A stretch of DNA of 62,179 bases, taken from contig NZ_JAKGBU010000023.1 in NCBI RefSeq assembly GCF_021555155.1, forward strand, positions 1 to 62,179, given 5' to 3'. Source of the stretch: Rhizobium alarense. GTDB lineage: Bacteria > Pseudomonadota > Alphaproteobacteria > Rhizobiales > Rhizobiaceae. The notes under the pieces are model-generated. The model was not told where the DNA came from. It ran no database searches and worked only from the letters and a program-made list of their open reading frames with translations. The position numbers were made by a program, and so were the translations under genes. This document shows, piece after piece, positions 45,451-54,586 of this stretch; positions within the stretch are counted from its first letter, which is position 1; each line of letters opens with the position of its first letter.

Positions 45451-46593
45451 ATGATTTCGCCAGTGTTTGTCAAATTTCGGTTCACCCCCCTGCTGTTCCT
45501 CTCGGCGCTCGCGCTGGCCGGATGCACCGAGACGGAGAAGCCCGAAGCCGCCGTCGACGCGCCGCGCCCCGTCAAGGTCGTGGAGGTGAAGGTGCCCGAA
45601 GCAACGCGCAGCCTCGACTATTCCGGCCAGGTCAGGGCGCGGCGTGAAATGGCGCTTGGATTCCGGGTGTCCGGTAAAATTACCGAGCGGCTGGTGGACG
45701 TCGGCGACCGCGTCGCGCGTGGCGACGTTCTCGCGCGGCTCGACACCTCCGACTACGAGTTGCAGGTGCGCTCCGCCGAGGCGAACGTCGCCGCGGCGGA
45801 GCGACAGGTCGAGACCACGGAGCTCGCATTGAAGCGCGCTCGCGATCTGTTCGCAAAGAATGTGACGTCGAAGTCCAGCCTCGAACAGGCGGAGCTCTCC
45901 TACAACCAGGCGGTGGCTGCACGCGACGATGCGGCGAGCACGCTGGACCAAAGTCGCAATCAGGTGCGCTACACCGATCTCACGGCCGCCGAAAACGGCA
46001 TCGTGACGGAGGCGAACGGCGAGGTCGGTCAGGTCGTCTCGTCGGGGACGCCTGTCGTGACGGTTGCCGTCGATGGCGAGAAGGAGGTGCTGGTCGCGGT
46101 CCCGGAAACGGACATTCTCGCCTTTCAGCAGGGCAAGGCGGTCGATGTCGGGTTCTGGTCTTATCCGGGTCTCGACCTGAAGGGCAAGGTGCGCGAGGTG
46201 GCCGGCAGCGCCGATCTGCGCTCCCGCACCTTCGCGGTGCGCATCGGCATCCCGGCCGACGAACGTGTGTTGCTTGGCATGACCGCGATGGTGCAGGCGG
46301 CGGCCGCCGGCGGCGAGACGCTGGTGAGCATCCCGCTGACGGCGCTCGCGGAAATGAACAGGAAGCCGATCGTCTGGACGGTCGATCCTGCGAGCGCGAC
46401 GGTCCATGCACGGGACGTCGAGGTCGTATCCTTCAACGACAGCGGCGTCCGCATCGCCAAGGGACTTTCGGCCGGCGACCTCGTCGTCGCAGCCGGCACG
46501 CAGTTCATGACCGAGGATCTCAAGGTCAAGATGCAGGCGGATGTGGTGCAATCGGCCCTCTCCGCTTCCGCCGACCACGTCACGATGCGCTGA
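45451..46593 (+). CDS. RND efflux periplasmic adaptor (membrane fusion protein)
   Basis: 380 residues. The lipobox LALAGC (Cys25) marks a lipoprotein. A biotinyl-lipoyl-like half (MALGFRVSGKI), a coiled-coil hairpin (about 105-165) and beta-barrel follow, as in AcrA/MexA-type adaptors. It links the inner-membrane RND pump to an outer-membrane channel. GGAGAGCG precedes the ATG at 45451. The RND gene starts 22 bp after its stop. Confidence 0.92.
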   Translation: MISPVFVKFRFTPLLFLSALALAGCTETEKPEAAVDAPRPVKVVEVKVPEATRSLDYSGQVRARREMALGFRVSGKITERLVDVGDRVARGDVLARLDTSDYELQVRSAEANVAAAERQVETTELALKRARDLFAKNVTSKSSLEQAELSYNQAVAARDDAASTLDQSRNQVRYTDLTAAENGIVTEANGEVGQVVSSGTPVVTVAVDGEKEVLVAVPETDILAFQQGKAVDVGFWSYPGLDLKGKVREVAGSADLRSRTFAVRIGIPADERVLLGMTAMVQAAAAGGETLVSIPLTALAEMNRKPIVWTVDPASATVHARDVEVVSFNDSGVRIAKGLSAGDLVVAAGTQFMTEDLKVKMQADVVQSALSASADHVTMR

Positions 46594-46615
46594 GCCGGAA
46601 ACGAGGAGCAGGGCC

Positions 46616-49600
46616 ATGAACACGTCCACCGACGACAAGCGTTCGTTCAATCTTTCCCGGTGGGCGATCGGCCATCCGAGCATCGCCCGTTTCCTCTTCG
46701 GGCTCATCATCGTCGCCGGCGCGTTCGGCCTGATGAGCATGGGACAGAAGGAGGACCCTGATTTCACCTTCCGCGTCATGGTGGTGCAGGCGGTCTGGCC
46801 GGGCGCCTCCATCGAGGACATGCAGGATCAGGTGGTCAACAAGATCGAGCGCAAGCTGCAGGAGACGCCGCATCTCGACTGGGTTAAATCCTACACCCGA
46901 GCCGGCAGCGCCATCATCACGCTGCAGGTCAAGGGCGACACGGATGCCCAGGACGTTGCCGATGCCTTCTACCAGGCCCGCAAGAAGGTCGGCGACATCG
47001 CGAACGAACTGCCCGACGGCCTGCTCGGTCCTTATTTCAACGACGAGTTCGGCGACACCTTCATCACCCTCTATTCGCTCTCTGGCGAAGGCTACAGCTA
47101 CCCCGAGCTCAAGAAATTCGCGATACAGGCGCGTGACATGCTGCTGACGACACCGGGCGTCGAGAAGGCGGTCATCATCGGCGACCAGCCGGAGAAGATT
47201 TTCATCGACGTGTCCTCGAAGGCACTCGCGGAGCGTGGTTTGACGCTCACTGACCTGCAGAACGCCATTGCCGGCCAGAACAGCGTCGATCCGGCCGGCT
47301 CGATCGATACCGGCCAGCAATCTGTCCGCATTTCCGTCGAGGGCGCCGTCGACCGGGTGGACGACATCCGCGAGCTTCGGCTGCGCGCCGGCGACCAGGT
47401 GACGCGTCTCGGCGATATCGCCACCGTTACGGCGGGTCTCGAAGACCCCTACCAGCGCAAATACCGCTTCAACGGCCGCGACAGCCTCCAGGTCGGCGTG
47501 GTGATGGCCAAGGGATTCAACGTGACGGATGTCGGAACGGCCATCGCGGAAACCTTTGCCCGCTTCGAAAGCGCGCTGCCCTATGGCGTCGCGGTCGACC
47601 AGATCTCCGACCAGCCGGAGGTCGTGCGCGAGGCGATCGGCGAGTTCATGAAGGCACTCGGCGAGGCCCTGGCGATCGTGCTCGTCGTCTCGTTCCTGTC
47701 GATCGGCTGGCGCTCCGGCCTGGTCATCGCCATCGCCATTCCGCTCGTGCTCGCGGCAACCTTCGCCATCATGTACGAGCTCGGCATCGACCTGCAGCGC
47801 ATCTCGCTCGGGGCGCTCATCATTTCACTCGGCCTTCTGGTGGATGACGCGATGATCGTCGTCGAGATGATGGAACGAAAGCTGGAGGAGGGGCTCGTCA
47901 AGATCGACGCGGCAAGCTTCGCTTATTCGTCCGCCGCCTTTCCGATGCTGACGGGAACGCTTATCACCACCGCGGGCTTCATCCCGGTCGGCTTCGCCGA
48001 GTCGACGGCCGGCGAATATGTGCGGTCGCTGTTCTACGTGGTCGGCATCTCGCTCGTCGTGTCCTGGTTCGTGGCGGTCTATTTCACGCCCTGGCTCGGC
48101 TACATGATCTTGAAGCAGCGTCACCATGCCGGCGAACACCACGACGTCTTCGACACCCGCTTCTACCGGCGGCTGCGCGCGACCGTCGGCTGGGCCGTGC
48201 GCCATCGGCTGATCGTGCTCGCGCTGACCATCGGTACCTTCGTCGGCAGCCTGTGGGCCTTCCAGTTCATCCCGCAGAACTTCTTCCCGCAGTCCTCGCG
48301 GCCGGAAATCCTCGTCGACCTCTGGCTGCCGGAAGGCACCAGCATCAAGGAGGTCGAGACGCAGGCGAAGGCCCTCGAGGCGCGCATGATGGATGACGAC
48401 GACAAGCGGTTCATCGCCACCTATATCGGCGAGGGTGCGCCCCGGTTCTTCCTGCCGCTCGACCAGCAGCTCCGCAACCCGAACTTCGCGCAGTTGCTCA
48501 TCATGGCGAAGGACGAGCCGGCGCGTGAACGGTTGATCGTCAAGCTGCGGTCCATTCTGGCCGCCGACTTCCCGTCGATCCGCTCCAAGGTCGACCGCCT
48601 GTTCCTCGGGCCGCCGACCGGCTGGCCCGTGCAGATACGGGTGATCGGACCCGAACGGGACGAGGTGCGGCGCATCGCCGATCAGGTCAAGACGAAGTTC
48701 CAGGAAAATCCGCAGCTGGCGGCCATCCACGACGACTGGCTCGAACCGGTGCCGGGCATGAAGCTCGTCATCGACCAGGACCGCGCCCGTGCGCTTGGCG
48801 TCACATCGCAGCGTATCCGCCAGATGCTGCAGGCGACGATGAGCGGTGCGCCGCTCGGCGACTTCCGGGACGGCGAGGAAACCGTGTCGATCGTCGCCCG
48901 CGAACCGGACGACAGCCGCCGGTTGCTGACGGCCGTCGACTCTGTCTATATCCCGACGGACTTCGGCGGCTTCGTGCCGCTGTCGCAGGTCGCCAAGGTC
49001 GTTCCGGTCTTGGAACAGGGCATCGAATGGCGGCGGGACCGCCTGCCGACGATCACCGTACGCGCCACTCTGCCCGACGGCGTTCAATCGAACGACGTGG
49101 TGCTGAAGCTCTACGGCGCGTTGCAGCCCCTTCGTGACGGTCTTGCGCCCGGCTACCGCGTCGAGATTCAGGGTGGGGCCGAGGACTCGGCCGAAAGCCA
49201 GGCGTCGATCGCGGCCAAGGCACCGATCATGCTGCTCGTCATCCTCGTGCTGCTGATGGTCCAGCTCCAGCACTTCGGCAAGGCGATGCTCGTGCTCGCC
49301 ACCGGCCCGCTCGGCATTATCGGCGCAGCGGCCGCGCTCCTCATCAGCGGCGCGCCCTTCGGCTTCGTCGCGATCCTCGGCGTCATCGCGCTTCTTGGCA
49401 TCATCATCCGCAACTCCATCATCCTCGTCGACCAGATCGACCAGGATATCGCGGCGGGCATGGAGCGTTCCGAGGCGATCATCGGTGCGGCCGTCCGCCG
49501 GTTCCGCCCGATCATGCTGACGGCGCTGACCGCGGTTCTCGCGCTGATCCCGATCTCGCGCGGCGTCTTCTGGGGACCGCTCGCTTACGCGATGATGGGC

Positions 49601-49765
49601 GGCATCCTTGTCGCGACGGTCCTGACCATCCTCGTCCTGCCGGCCGCCTACGCGCTGTTCTTCGGCCGGGAGACAAGGACGCATGAGCAGGAGCCGGTCG
49701 ACGTTCAGGAGACCGGGGAGGCGCAGAAGCCCACGCCGTTCCGGCCGCAGATCGCCGCCGAATAG
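46616..49765 (+). CDS. RND-family efflux pump, HAE-type inner membrane subunit
   Basis: 1049 residues, the normal length. Twelve membrane helices, with the proton-relay Asp pair in TM4 (GLLVDDAMIVVEMM) and two large periplasmic loops. The form resembles the AcrB/MdtB superfamily, nearest to VexF/TtgB-like or metal-independent HAE pumps; it is not a CusA-type by eye. It expels drugs or solvents by proton antiport. No outer-membrane channel gene follows, so it must use one coded elsewhere. The C-terminal tail is hydrophilic. Confidence 0.93.
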   Translation: MNTSTDDKRSFNLSRWAIGHPSIARFLFGLIIVAGAFGLMSMGQKEDPDFTFRVMVVQAVWPGASIEDMQDQVVNKIERKLQETPHLDWVKSYTRAGSAIITLQVKGDTDAQDVADAFYQARKKVGDIANELPDGLLGPYFNDEFGDTFITLYSLSGEGYSYPELKKFAIQARDMLLTTPGVEKAVIIGDQPEKIFIDVSSKALAERGLTLTDLQNAIAGQNSVDPAGSIDTGQQSVRISVEGAVDRVDDIRELRLRAGDQVTRLGDIATVTAGLEDPYQRKYRFNGRDSLQVGVVMAKGFNVTDVGTAIAETFARFESALPYGVAVDQISDQPEVVREAIGEFMKALGEALAIVLVVSFLSIGWRSGLVIAIAIPLVLAATFAIMYELGIDLQRISLGALIISLGLLVDDAMIVVEMMERKLEEGLVKIDAASFAYSSAAFPMLTGTLITTAGFIPVGFAESTAGEYVRSLFYVVGISLVVSWFVAVYFTPWLGYMILKQRHHAGEHHDVFDTRFYRRLRATVGWAVRHRLIVLALTIGTFVGSLWAFQFIPQNFFPQSSRPEILVDLWLPEGTSIKEVETQAKALEARMMDDDDKRFIATYIGEGAPRFFLPLDQQLRNPNFAQLLIMAKDEPARERLIVKLRSILAADFPSIRSKVDRLFLGPPTGWPVQIRVIGPERDEVRRIADQVKTKFQENPQLAAIHDDWLEPVPGMKLVIDQDRARALGVTSQRIRQMLQATMSGAPLGDFRDGEETVSIVAREPDDSRRLLTAVDSVYIPTDFGGFVPLSQVAKVVPVLEQGIEWRRDRLPTITVRATLPDGVQSNDVVLKLYGALQPLRDGLAPGYRVEIQGGAEDSAESQASIAAKAPIMLLVILVLLMVQLQHFGKAMLVLATGPLGIIGAAAALLISGAPFGFVAILGVIALLGIIIRNSIILVDQIDQDIAAGMERSEAIIGAAVRRFRPIMLTALTAVLALIPISRGVFWGPLAYAMMGGILVATVLTILVLPAAYALFFGRETRTHEQEPVDVQETGEAQKPTPFRPQIAAE

Positions 49766-49780
49766 CGGGCAAACGGTCTC

Positions 49781-50329
49781 CTAGAAGGTCGGCGGCGTGC
49801 AGGCGCTGATGACCGCGCAGGGCACGGGCCCGACGCAGCGGAAGCGGTGGGGTCTGCGGCTTTCGAAATAATAGGCGTCGCCAGGACCGAGGATGCGGCG
49901 GTCGTCGTCGACGGTCACCTCCAGCCGTCCGGAAATCACGATGCCGCCTTCCTCTCCCTCATGCACCAGCGGTATCTTTCCCGTATCGGAGCCCGGCTGG
50001 TAGCATTCCTTCAGGATCTGCAAGCTGCGGCCGAAGAGATTGTCGCCGACCTGGCGATAGGAGATCCCGCCCTTGCCGATCTCGATCATTTCCTCGGCGG
50101 CATAGAAGGCCTTGATCGGCCGCTCCGGCTCGAAGGCAAAGAATTCCGCGAGCCCGATCGGAATGCCGTCGAGAATGCGCTTCAGAGCGCCGACCGACGG
50201 GTTGGAGGCGTTGGATTCGATCAGCGAGATCGTCGAATTGGTGACGCCGGCGCGCTTGGCCAGTGCGCGCTGCGAGAGATTGTGGGCCATGCGCAGATGG
50301 CGCAACCGGTTGCCAATATCGACGGACAT
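49781..50329 (-). CDS. HTH-cupin transcriptional regulator (PuuR-like)
   Basis: 182 residues. A HipB/XRE-type helix-turn-helix (about 8-62; NLSQRALAKRAGVTNSTISLIE) is joined to a C-terminal cupin (about 105-176; HEGEEGGIVISG, GDAYYFESRRPHRF). PuuR, the putrescine-utilisation repressor, has this build. It is divergent from an omega-aminotransferase gene with 143 bp between and probably regulates it. It converges with the RND pump gene, 15 bp apart. Confidence 0.87.
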   Translation of the reverse strand: MSVDIGNRLRHLRMAHNLSQRALAKRAGVTNSTISLIESNASNPSVGALKRILDGIPIGLAEFFAFEPERPIKAFYAAEEMIEIGKGGISYRQVGDNLFGRSLQILKECYQPGSDTGKIPLVHEGEEGGIVISGRLEVTVDDDRRILGPGDAYYFESRRPHRFRCVGPVPCAVISACTPPTF

Positions 50330-50383
50330 GTTTCCTCGCCTGTTTCGAGTGTTTGAAATATCGAAATGTTGCTGTCATCAGAT

Positions 50384-50400
50384 ACCATTTTCCAGATGGT
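50384..50400. promoter_or_regulatory. Inverted repeat ACCAT-N7-ATGGT, candidate operator of the HTH-cupin regulator
   Basis: ACCATTTTCCAGATGGT lies midway between the divergent regulator and aminotransferase genes, 55-85 bp from each start. The five-base arms are perfect. A binding site for the PuuR-like protein is a reasonable guess. Confidence 0.4.
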
Positions 50401-50472
50401 TATGGCCAATCAGAAAAGGACTTGTTGTATCTGGCAAATCATGGCGTCAATCGACGATCACAGGAGATCGCC

Positions 50473-51810
50473 ATGAACGTCCACAATCGCCCCAACACAC
50501 CCGTGCTCGACAGCTACTGGATGCCGTTCACCGCCAACCGCCAGTTCAAGGCCGCGCCGCGTCTGCTCGCCAGCGCCGAGGGCATGTATTACACCAGTAC
50601 CGACGGCCGGCGGATCCTCGATGGCACTGCGGGACTGTGGTGCGTCAATGCCGGTCACGCGCGCCGCGAGATCGCCGCGGCGGTCGAACGGCAGCTCACC
50701 ACGTTGGACTTCGCCCCGTCGTTCCAGATGGGGCATCCGATCGCCTTCGATTTCGCGGAACGGCTGGCCGAGAACGCGCCGGGTCCGGAAGGCGCAAAGC
50801 TGGACCGCGTCTTCTTCACGGGCTCCGGGTCCGAATCGGTCGATACGGCGCTCAAGATCGCGATCGCCTATCAGCGGGCGATCGGACAGGGCACCCGCAC
50901 GCGGCTTATCGGTCGTGAGCGCGGCTATCATGGTGTCGGCTTCGGCGGCATTTCCGTCGGCGGCCTTGTCAACAACCGCCGTGTCTTCCCCCAGCTCGCG
51001 GGCTCCGACCATCTGCGCCACACGCACGATCCGGCGCGGAACGCCTACGTCCGCGGCCAACCGGAACACGGGGCGGAGCTTGCCGACGACCTGGAGCGGC
51101 TGGTGGCGCTGCATGGCGCTGAAACGATCGCCGCCTGCATCGTCGAGCCCGTCGCCGGCTCCACCGGCGTGTTGATCCCGCCGAAGGGTTACCTGGAGCG
51201 GCTGCGCGCGATCTGCGACCGGCACGGCATCCTCCTGATCTTCGACGAGGTCATTACCGGCTTCGGTCGGCTCGGCATGCCGTTTGCGACCGACTATTTC
51301 AGCGTGACACCCGATATCGTCACGACCGCAAAGGGGCTGACCAACGGCGCCATCCCGATGGGTGCGGTCTTCACCAGCCGCCCGGTGCATGACGCACTGA
51401 TGCAAGGGCCGGAAGGCCAGATCGAGCTCTTTCACGGCTACACCTATTCCGGTCATCCCGCCGCCTGTGCCGCAGGCCTCGCGACCCTCGACATCTACCG
51501 CGACGAGGCGCTTCTGACGCGCGCCGCCCTGCTGCAGGACGCTTGGCACGACGCCATGCACGGGCTGAAGGGACTGCCGCATGTCATCGACATCCGCACG
51601 ATCGGGCTCATCGCCGGTATCGAGCTCGCTCCGCGGGAAGGGGCGCCCGGCGCGCGCGCCTACGACGTCTTCGTCGACTGCTTCGAAAAGGGGCTGCTGA
51701 TCCGGGTCACCGGCGACATCATCGCCTTCTCGCCGCCGCTGATCGCCGAGAAGAAGCATATCGAGGACATCGTGGCGATGCTGGGAGATGCCTTGCGGCG
51801 CGCTGCCTGA
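50473..51810 (+). CDS. Class III omega-amino acid:pyruvate aminotransferase (beta-alanine/putrescine type)
   Basis: 445 residues of the class III PLP aminotransferase family. Seen are SYWMPFTANRQFK near the start, typical of the beta-alanine:pyruvate group, FTGSGSESVDTALK, ERGYHGVGFGG, FDEVITGFGRLG and the PLP lysine in TTAKGLTNGA. It transfers an omega-amino group (beta-alanine, GABA or a diamine) to pyruvate. GGAGATCGCC precedes the ATG. The divergent PuuR-like regulator agrees with amine or polyamine catabolism, and the ureohydrolase operon elsewhere in the window would supply such amines. Confidence 0.9.
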   Translation: MNVHNRPNTPVLDSYWMPFTANRQFKAAPRLLASAEGMYYTSTDGRRILDGTAGLWCVNAGHARREIAAAVERQLTTLDFAPSFQMGHPIAFDFAERLAENAPGPEGAKLDRVFFTGSGSESVDTALKIAIAYQRAIGQGTRTRLIGRERGYHGVGFGGISVGGLVNNRRVFPQLAGSDHLRHTHDPARNAYVRGQPEHGAELADDLERLVALHGAETIAACIVEPVAGSTGVLIPPKGYLERLRAICDRHGILLIFDEVITGFGRLGMPFATDYFSVTPDIVTTAKGLTNGAIPMGAVFTSRPVHDALMQGPEGQIELFHGYTYSGHPAACAAGLATLDIYRDEALLTRAALLQDAWHDAMHGLKGLPHVIDIRTIGLIAGIELAPREGAPGARAYDVFVDCFEKGLLIRVTGDIIAFSPPLIAEKKHIEDIVAMLGDALRRAA

Positions 51811-51927
51811 CGGCGGCCGCCGCCTCGGACGGCGGCTTTGCAGTGCCCACGCGCCGTCGGACTTGTGATCGGACGCCGCCGCCGATTATGATTGCGTCCG
51901 CTCCCCGCGGGCGCAACGGAGATCAAC

Positions 51928-52686
51928 TTGGTTTTTGCCGAGCACTCGATAGAGGACAGTGAGGGGTGCGTTCCTCGGCAAGCGCCGGATGGCGGCACGG
52001 GCGTGGTGATCGCCGCGCCCGTTTGTACGGTGATCAGCGCCCTTGCCGGAGGCCGGGCGCTGAGCGCGGCCGAAACGGCGCGGGCCGCGGCGTTCCACCA
52101 CCGTGAGGACGCGGAACGTTACCGTGCCGCTCATCTGCTTGCGCGCGCAATGATCGGTGCTGCTATGGCGCGGCCGGCGGAGAACCTCGTCTTCGACAGG
52201 TTGTCGAACGGCAAACCGGTCCTGTCGGACGCCGCAGGCATCGATTTCAACCTGTCGCACAGCGGCGACTGGGTCGCCGTCGGCCTGATGCGGTCCGGCC
52301 GGATCGGTGTCGACGTGGAGACCGAACGGCCGCAGCCGTTCTGGGAGGAGATCACGTTGTCCTTTCTCTCGCCGAGCGAAATGGCGAGCCTCCCGGAATG
52401 GGAGATCGGGCAGTTCCTGAAGACCTGGACGGCCAAGGAATCGGCCCTGAAAGCCGAGGGTTCCGGTTTCGCCATTGCACCGGACAGCATAGCCGTCACC
52501 GCCCGGAATGACGGGTTTTTCGTGGAGATCGGTTCCCGCCGGTTCGTCGGTTCATGGCTGTGGCTCGACGAAAATCATCTGCTTGCCGTCGCCACGGATT
52601 CCCTTCCACCGCGTGTCACTGTCTGCAACGAGCCGCACATATTGCCGGAAGCCTTGCGCAACATCGGCTCGTGGCCGGTCGAATGA
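51928..52686 (+). CDS. Sfp-type 4'-phosphopantetheinyl transferase
   Basis: 252 residues if begun at the TTG at 51928, which has GGAG six to seven bases upstream; no ATG fits well, and an earlier TTG at 51892 lacks a ribosome binding site. Conserved motifs are FNLSHSGDW, IGVDVETE (metal ligands) and WTAKESALKAEG. It moves phosphopantetheine from CoA to carrier proteins of fatty acid, polyketide or peptide synthesis. No carrier protein or synthase is near, so the partner is elsewhere. A group II intron begins within a few bases of its stop codon (TGA at 52684). Confidence 0.88.
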   Translation: MVFAEHSIEDSEGCVPRQAPDGGTGVVIAAPVCTVISALAGGRALSAAETARAAAFHHREDAERYRAAHLLARAMIGAAMARPAENLVFDRLSNGKPVLSDAAGIDFNLSHSGDWVAVGLMRSGRIGVDVETERPQPFWEEITLSFLSPSEMASLPEWEIGQFLKTWTAKESALKAEGSGFAIAPDSIAVTARNDGFFVEIGSRRFVGSWLWLDENHLLAVATDSLPPRVTVCNEPHILPEALRNIGSWPVE

Positions 52687-52724
52687 TGATGGTCGAGTAG
52701 CTATGCCATTCGGCTTCGCCCTCA

Positions 52725-52759
52725 CAGATCCGGGCGGGCGGATTTCCCGCACCCGGCTC
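52725..52759 (-). ncRNA. Group II intron domain V
   Basis: Read on the minus strand: GAGCCGGGTGCGG, then GAAA loop, then CCGCCCGCCCGG. The AGC triad, the tetraloop and the offset pairing with a two-nucleotide bulge are those of the catalytic domain V. It lies 20 bases after the maturase stop, as expected. Confidence 0.85.
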
Positions 52760-52778
52760 TTCCCGAGAGTAACCCGCG

Positions 52779-54188
52779 TCATATCCGTGCCTGCGCCCAA
52801 GTTCGAGTTATGCGAGGAACTGGCAGCGCGAAGCGTGCGGTCAGGATTCCGAACTCCACCCAGCTCATCCGACGACTCTTCTGACTCCGCCGTTTCAGGC
52901 AGCGGAACCAAGTGCGTCGAATTTGCCGGTAGAATCCGTTGAGCGAGGCATAGTTATGCGGCCTGCCATAGTAGCCATAGTGTCCTCGCAACACAGCAGC
53001 GAGCCACTTATGCTGCGTGGCTAATGGCGCGTGCATATGCCGCCATGCCCCCTCGCTAACCGCCTTCAGCTTTCGCGTCAGGCGTTTCCCTTCCGTCTTG
53101 TGCTTCACGATAAACCTGCCATCACGGGTCACTCCACAATAGTGAATGAAGCCCAGGAAGGCGAAGGTCTCGGGCTTTCGCTCGCCACGCCGTTGCCGAG
53201 TCAAAGCCGCGAACCGGCCAAACTCGATCAGCCGCGTCTTGCCTTCGTGAAGCGCCAGGCCAAAACTGCCTAGTCGCTCCTTGAGGGCCAGAAGCATTTC
53301 CTGCGCATCATCCTTGTTCTCGAAGCCCATGACGAAGTCGTCGGCATAGCGCACGATCACGATTCGGCCGCGTGCATAGCGTCGACGCCATTGATGAACC
53401 CACAGGTCGAGGATGTAGTGCAGGAAGATGTTGGCGAGGAGCGGACTAATGCCAGCTCCTTGCGGGGTACCCTTGTCAGTCTCATACGTCTCGCCGCTCT
53501 CAAGGATTCCCGCCCGCAGCCACAGCCTGATTAGCTGGAGGATACGGGGATCGGCTATCCTGTGCGCCACCATCTGCAGCAGCCACTCGTGGTCAACCGA
53601 GTCAAAGAAGCTGCGGATGTCGGCATCGAGCACCCAGTTCACGCGCTGGCTCATGATCGCTGTATGCAATGCATCCAGTGCCATGTGCGGGTTACGCCCT
53701 GGTCTGAAGCCATAGGAGAACCCGCAAAAGTCGGCCTCATAGACGGCACTAAGCACTTCAGCGACCGCGCCCTGGACGATCTTATCCTCCAGGGCGGGCA
53801 CTCCAAGTGGCCGTTTTCCGCCATCGGCTTTTGGAATGTAAACACGTCGCACCGGCTGTGGCCGGTAGCGACCCGTGTGGACCCGTTCGCAGAGATCGTG
53901 GAGATTTTGCTCCAACCTCTCCTCGTACTTCGCCACAGTCATCCCATCGACGCCTGCGCTTGCCTGCCGCTTTTGCCGTCTGAATGCACTATGAAGCGCA
54001 TTCAGATCGACGTGATGCAGCAGTGCAGTGAACCGAGTTTGGGCAACCTGTCTGGCTGCCGCGTTCACTCGCTCGAGGTTTGGCATCAGGATAACCCGGC
54101 TCTGCGTCCGGACCCTGGCCTCCTCTTGCGAGATCCTCTCGGGCCGGTCCCTTCCCTCCACGCGTTTCGTTTCCTTCAACGGTTTCAT
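52779..54188 (-). CDS. ltrA: Group II intron reverse transcriptase/maturase
   Basis: 469 residues. RT blocks are visible: GKRPLGVPALEDKIVQ, FCGFSYGFRPGRNPHMAL, LDADIRSFFDSVDHEWL, GTPQGAGISPLLANIFLHY and the catalytic YADD in VRYADDFVMGF, then the GII-maturase (X) domain with LAAVLRGHYGYYG. No clear endonuclease domain follows. It splices its host intron RNA and copies it into DNA during retrohoming. The ORF is uninterrupted, so the element may be active. The first codons (MKPLKETKRVEG) overlap the intron's structured part; a later Met could be the true start. Confidence 0.93.
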   Translation of the reverse strand: MKPLKETKRVEGRDRPERISQEEARVRTQSRVILMPNLERVNAAARQVAQTRFTALLHHVDLNALHSAFRRQKRQASAGVDGMTVAKYEERLEQNLHDLCERVHTGRYRPQPVRRVYIPKADGGKRPLGVPALEDKIVQGAVAEVLSAVYEADFCGFSYGFRPGRNPHMALDALHTAIMSQRVNWVLDADIRSFFDSVDHEWLLQMVAHRIADPRILQLIRLWLRAGILESGETYETDKGTPQGAGISPLLANIFLHYILDLWVHQWRRRYARGRIVIVRYADDFVMGFENKDDAQEMLLALKERLGSFGLALHEGKTRLIEFGRFAALTRQRRGERKPETFAFLGFIHYCGVTRDGRFIVKHKTEGKRLTRKLKAVSEGAWRHMHAPLATQHKWLAAVLRGHYGYYGRPHNYASLNGFYRQIRRTWFRCLKRRSQKSRRMSWVEFGILTARFALPVPRITRTWAQARI

Positions 54189-54586
54189 TGGTACTATGAA
54201 CCAGTCCGACTCCCGACCCCAGCTCGGTCAACAACTCCGGCAGTGCCTTGTTGTTGACCCCCACCAGAGACCAGTCTGGCGGACCCGGTCGGGCCTCTCA
54301 TGTTCCGGTAACTGCCTTCCATGCGTGATCCGGCCATCGACCCCGACGGAGCGGCATCATCTCGCGTAACGACGATACTCATGTTGCCTTCGTGTTTAGG
54401 GAACACACTCGGCCTCCGTGAACATCCACCTTTCGAGGCTCATTCCCGCACCCCGCATGGCTCCTGTCTACACTTCAGACCCCGCGTTACCGCGACGCCC
54501 GCAAGACTCGGTCCCGGCTTGCCCGCTATGGCTTTGGCCGGATGGGACTTGCACCCACAAGCAGCTATCAGCTTGGCATGACGTAC

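Larger units (their letters stand above)
52688..54586 (-). mobile_element. Group II intron with encoded reverse transcriptase/maturase
   Basis: The minus strand shows ORF, then a domain V hairpin (52725..52759) with the AGC triad, a GAAA loop and a two-base bulge, then domain VI ending near CTACTCGACC (52691..52700). The 3' end is therefore within 52686..52691, just behind the phosphopantetheinyl-transferase stop. The 5' end is less certain; a GTACG at 54586 (consensus GTGYG) directly before the GCTGATAGCTGC and GTGCAAGTCCC region is my best candidate and gives a normal length of about 1.9 kb. Both flanking genes stay intact. Confidence 0.85.

Noticed and set aside
47825-49684. 619-codon frame antisense to the RND pump
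   Set aside because: Shadow of a GC-rich coding strand; composition is charged and repetitive with no domain.
52731-52942. Small plus-strand frame overlapping the end of the intron ORF
   Set aside because: It runs antisense through domain V and the maturase C-terminus; the intron explains the sequence fully.
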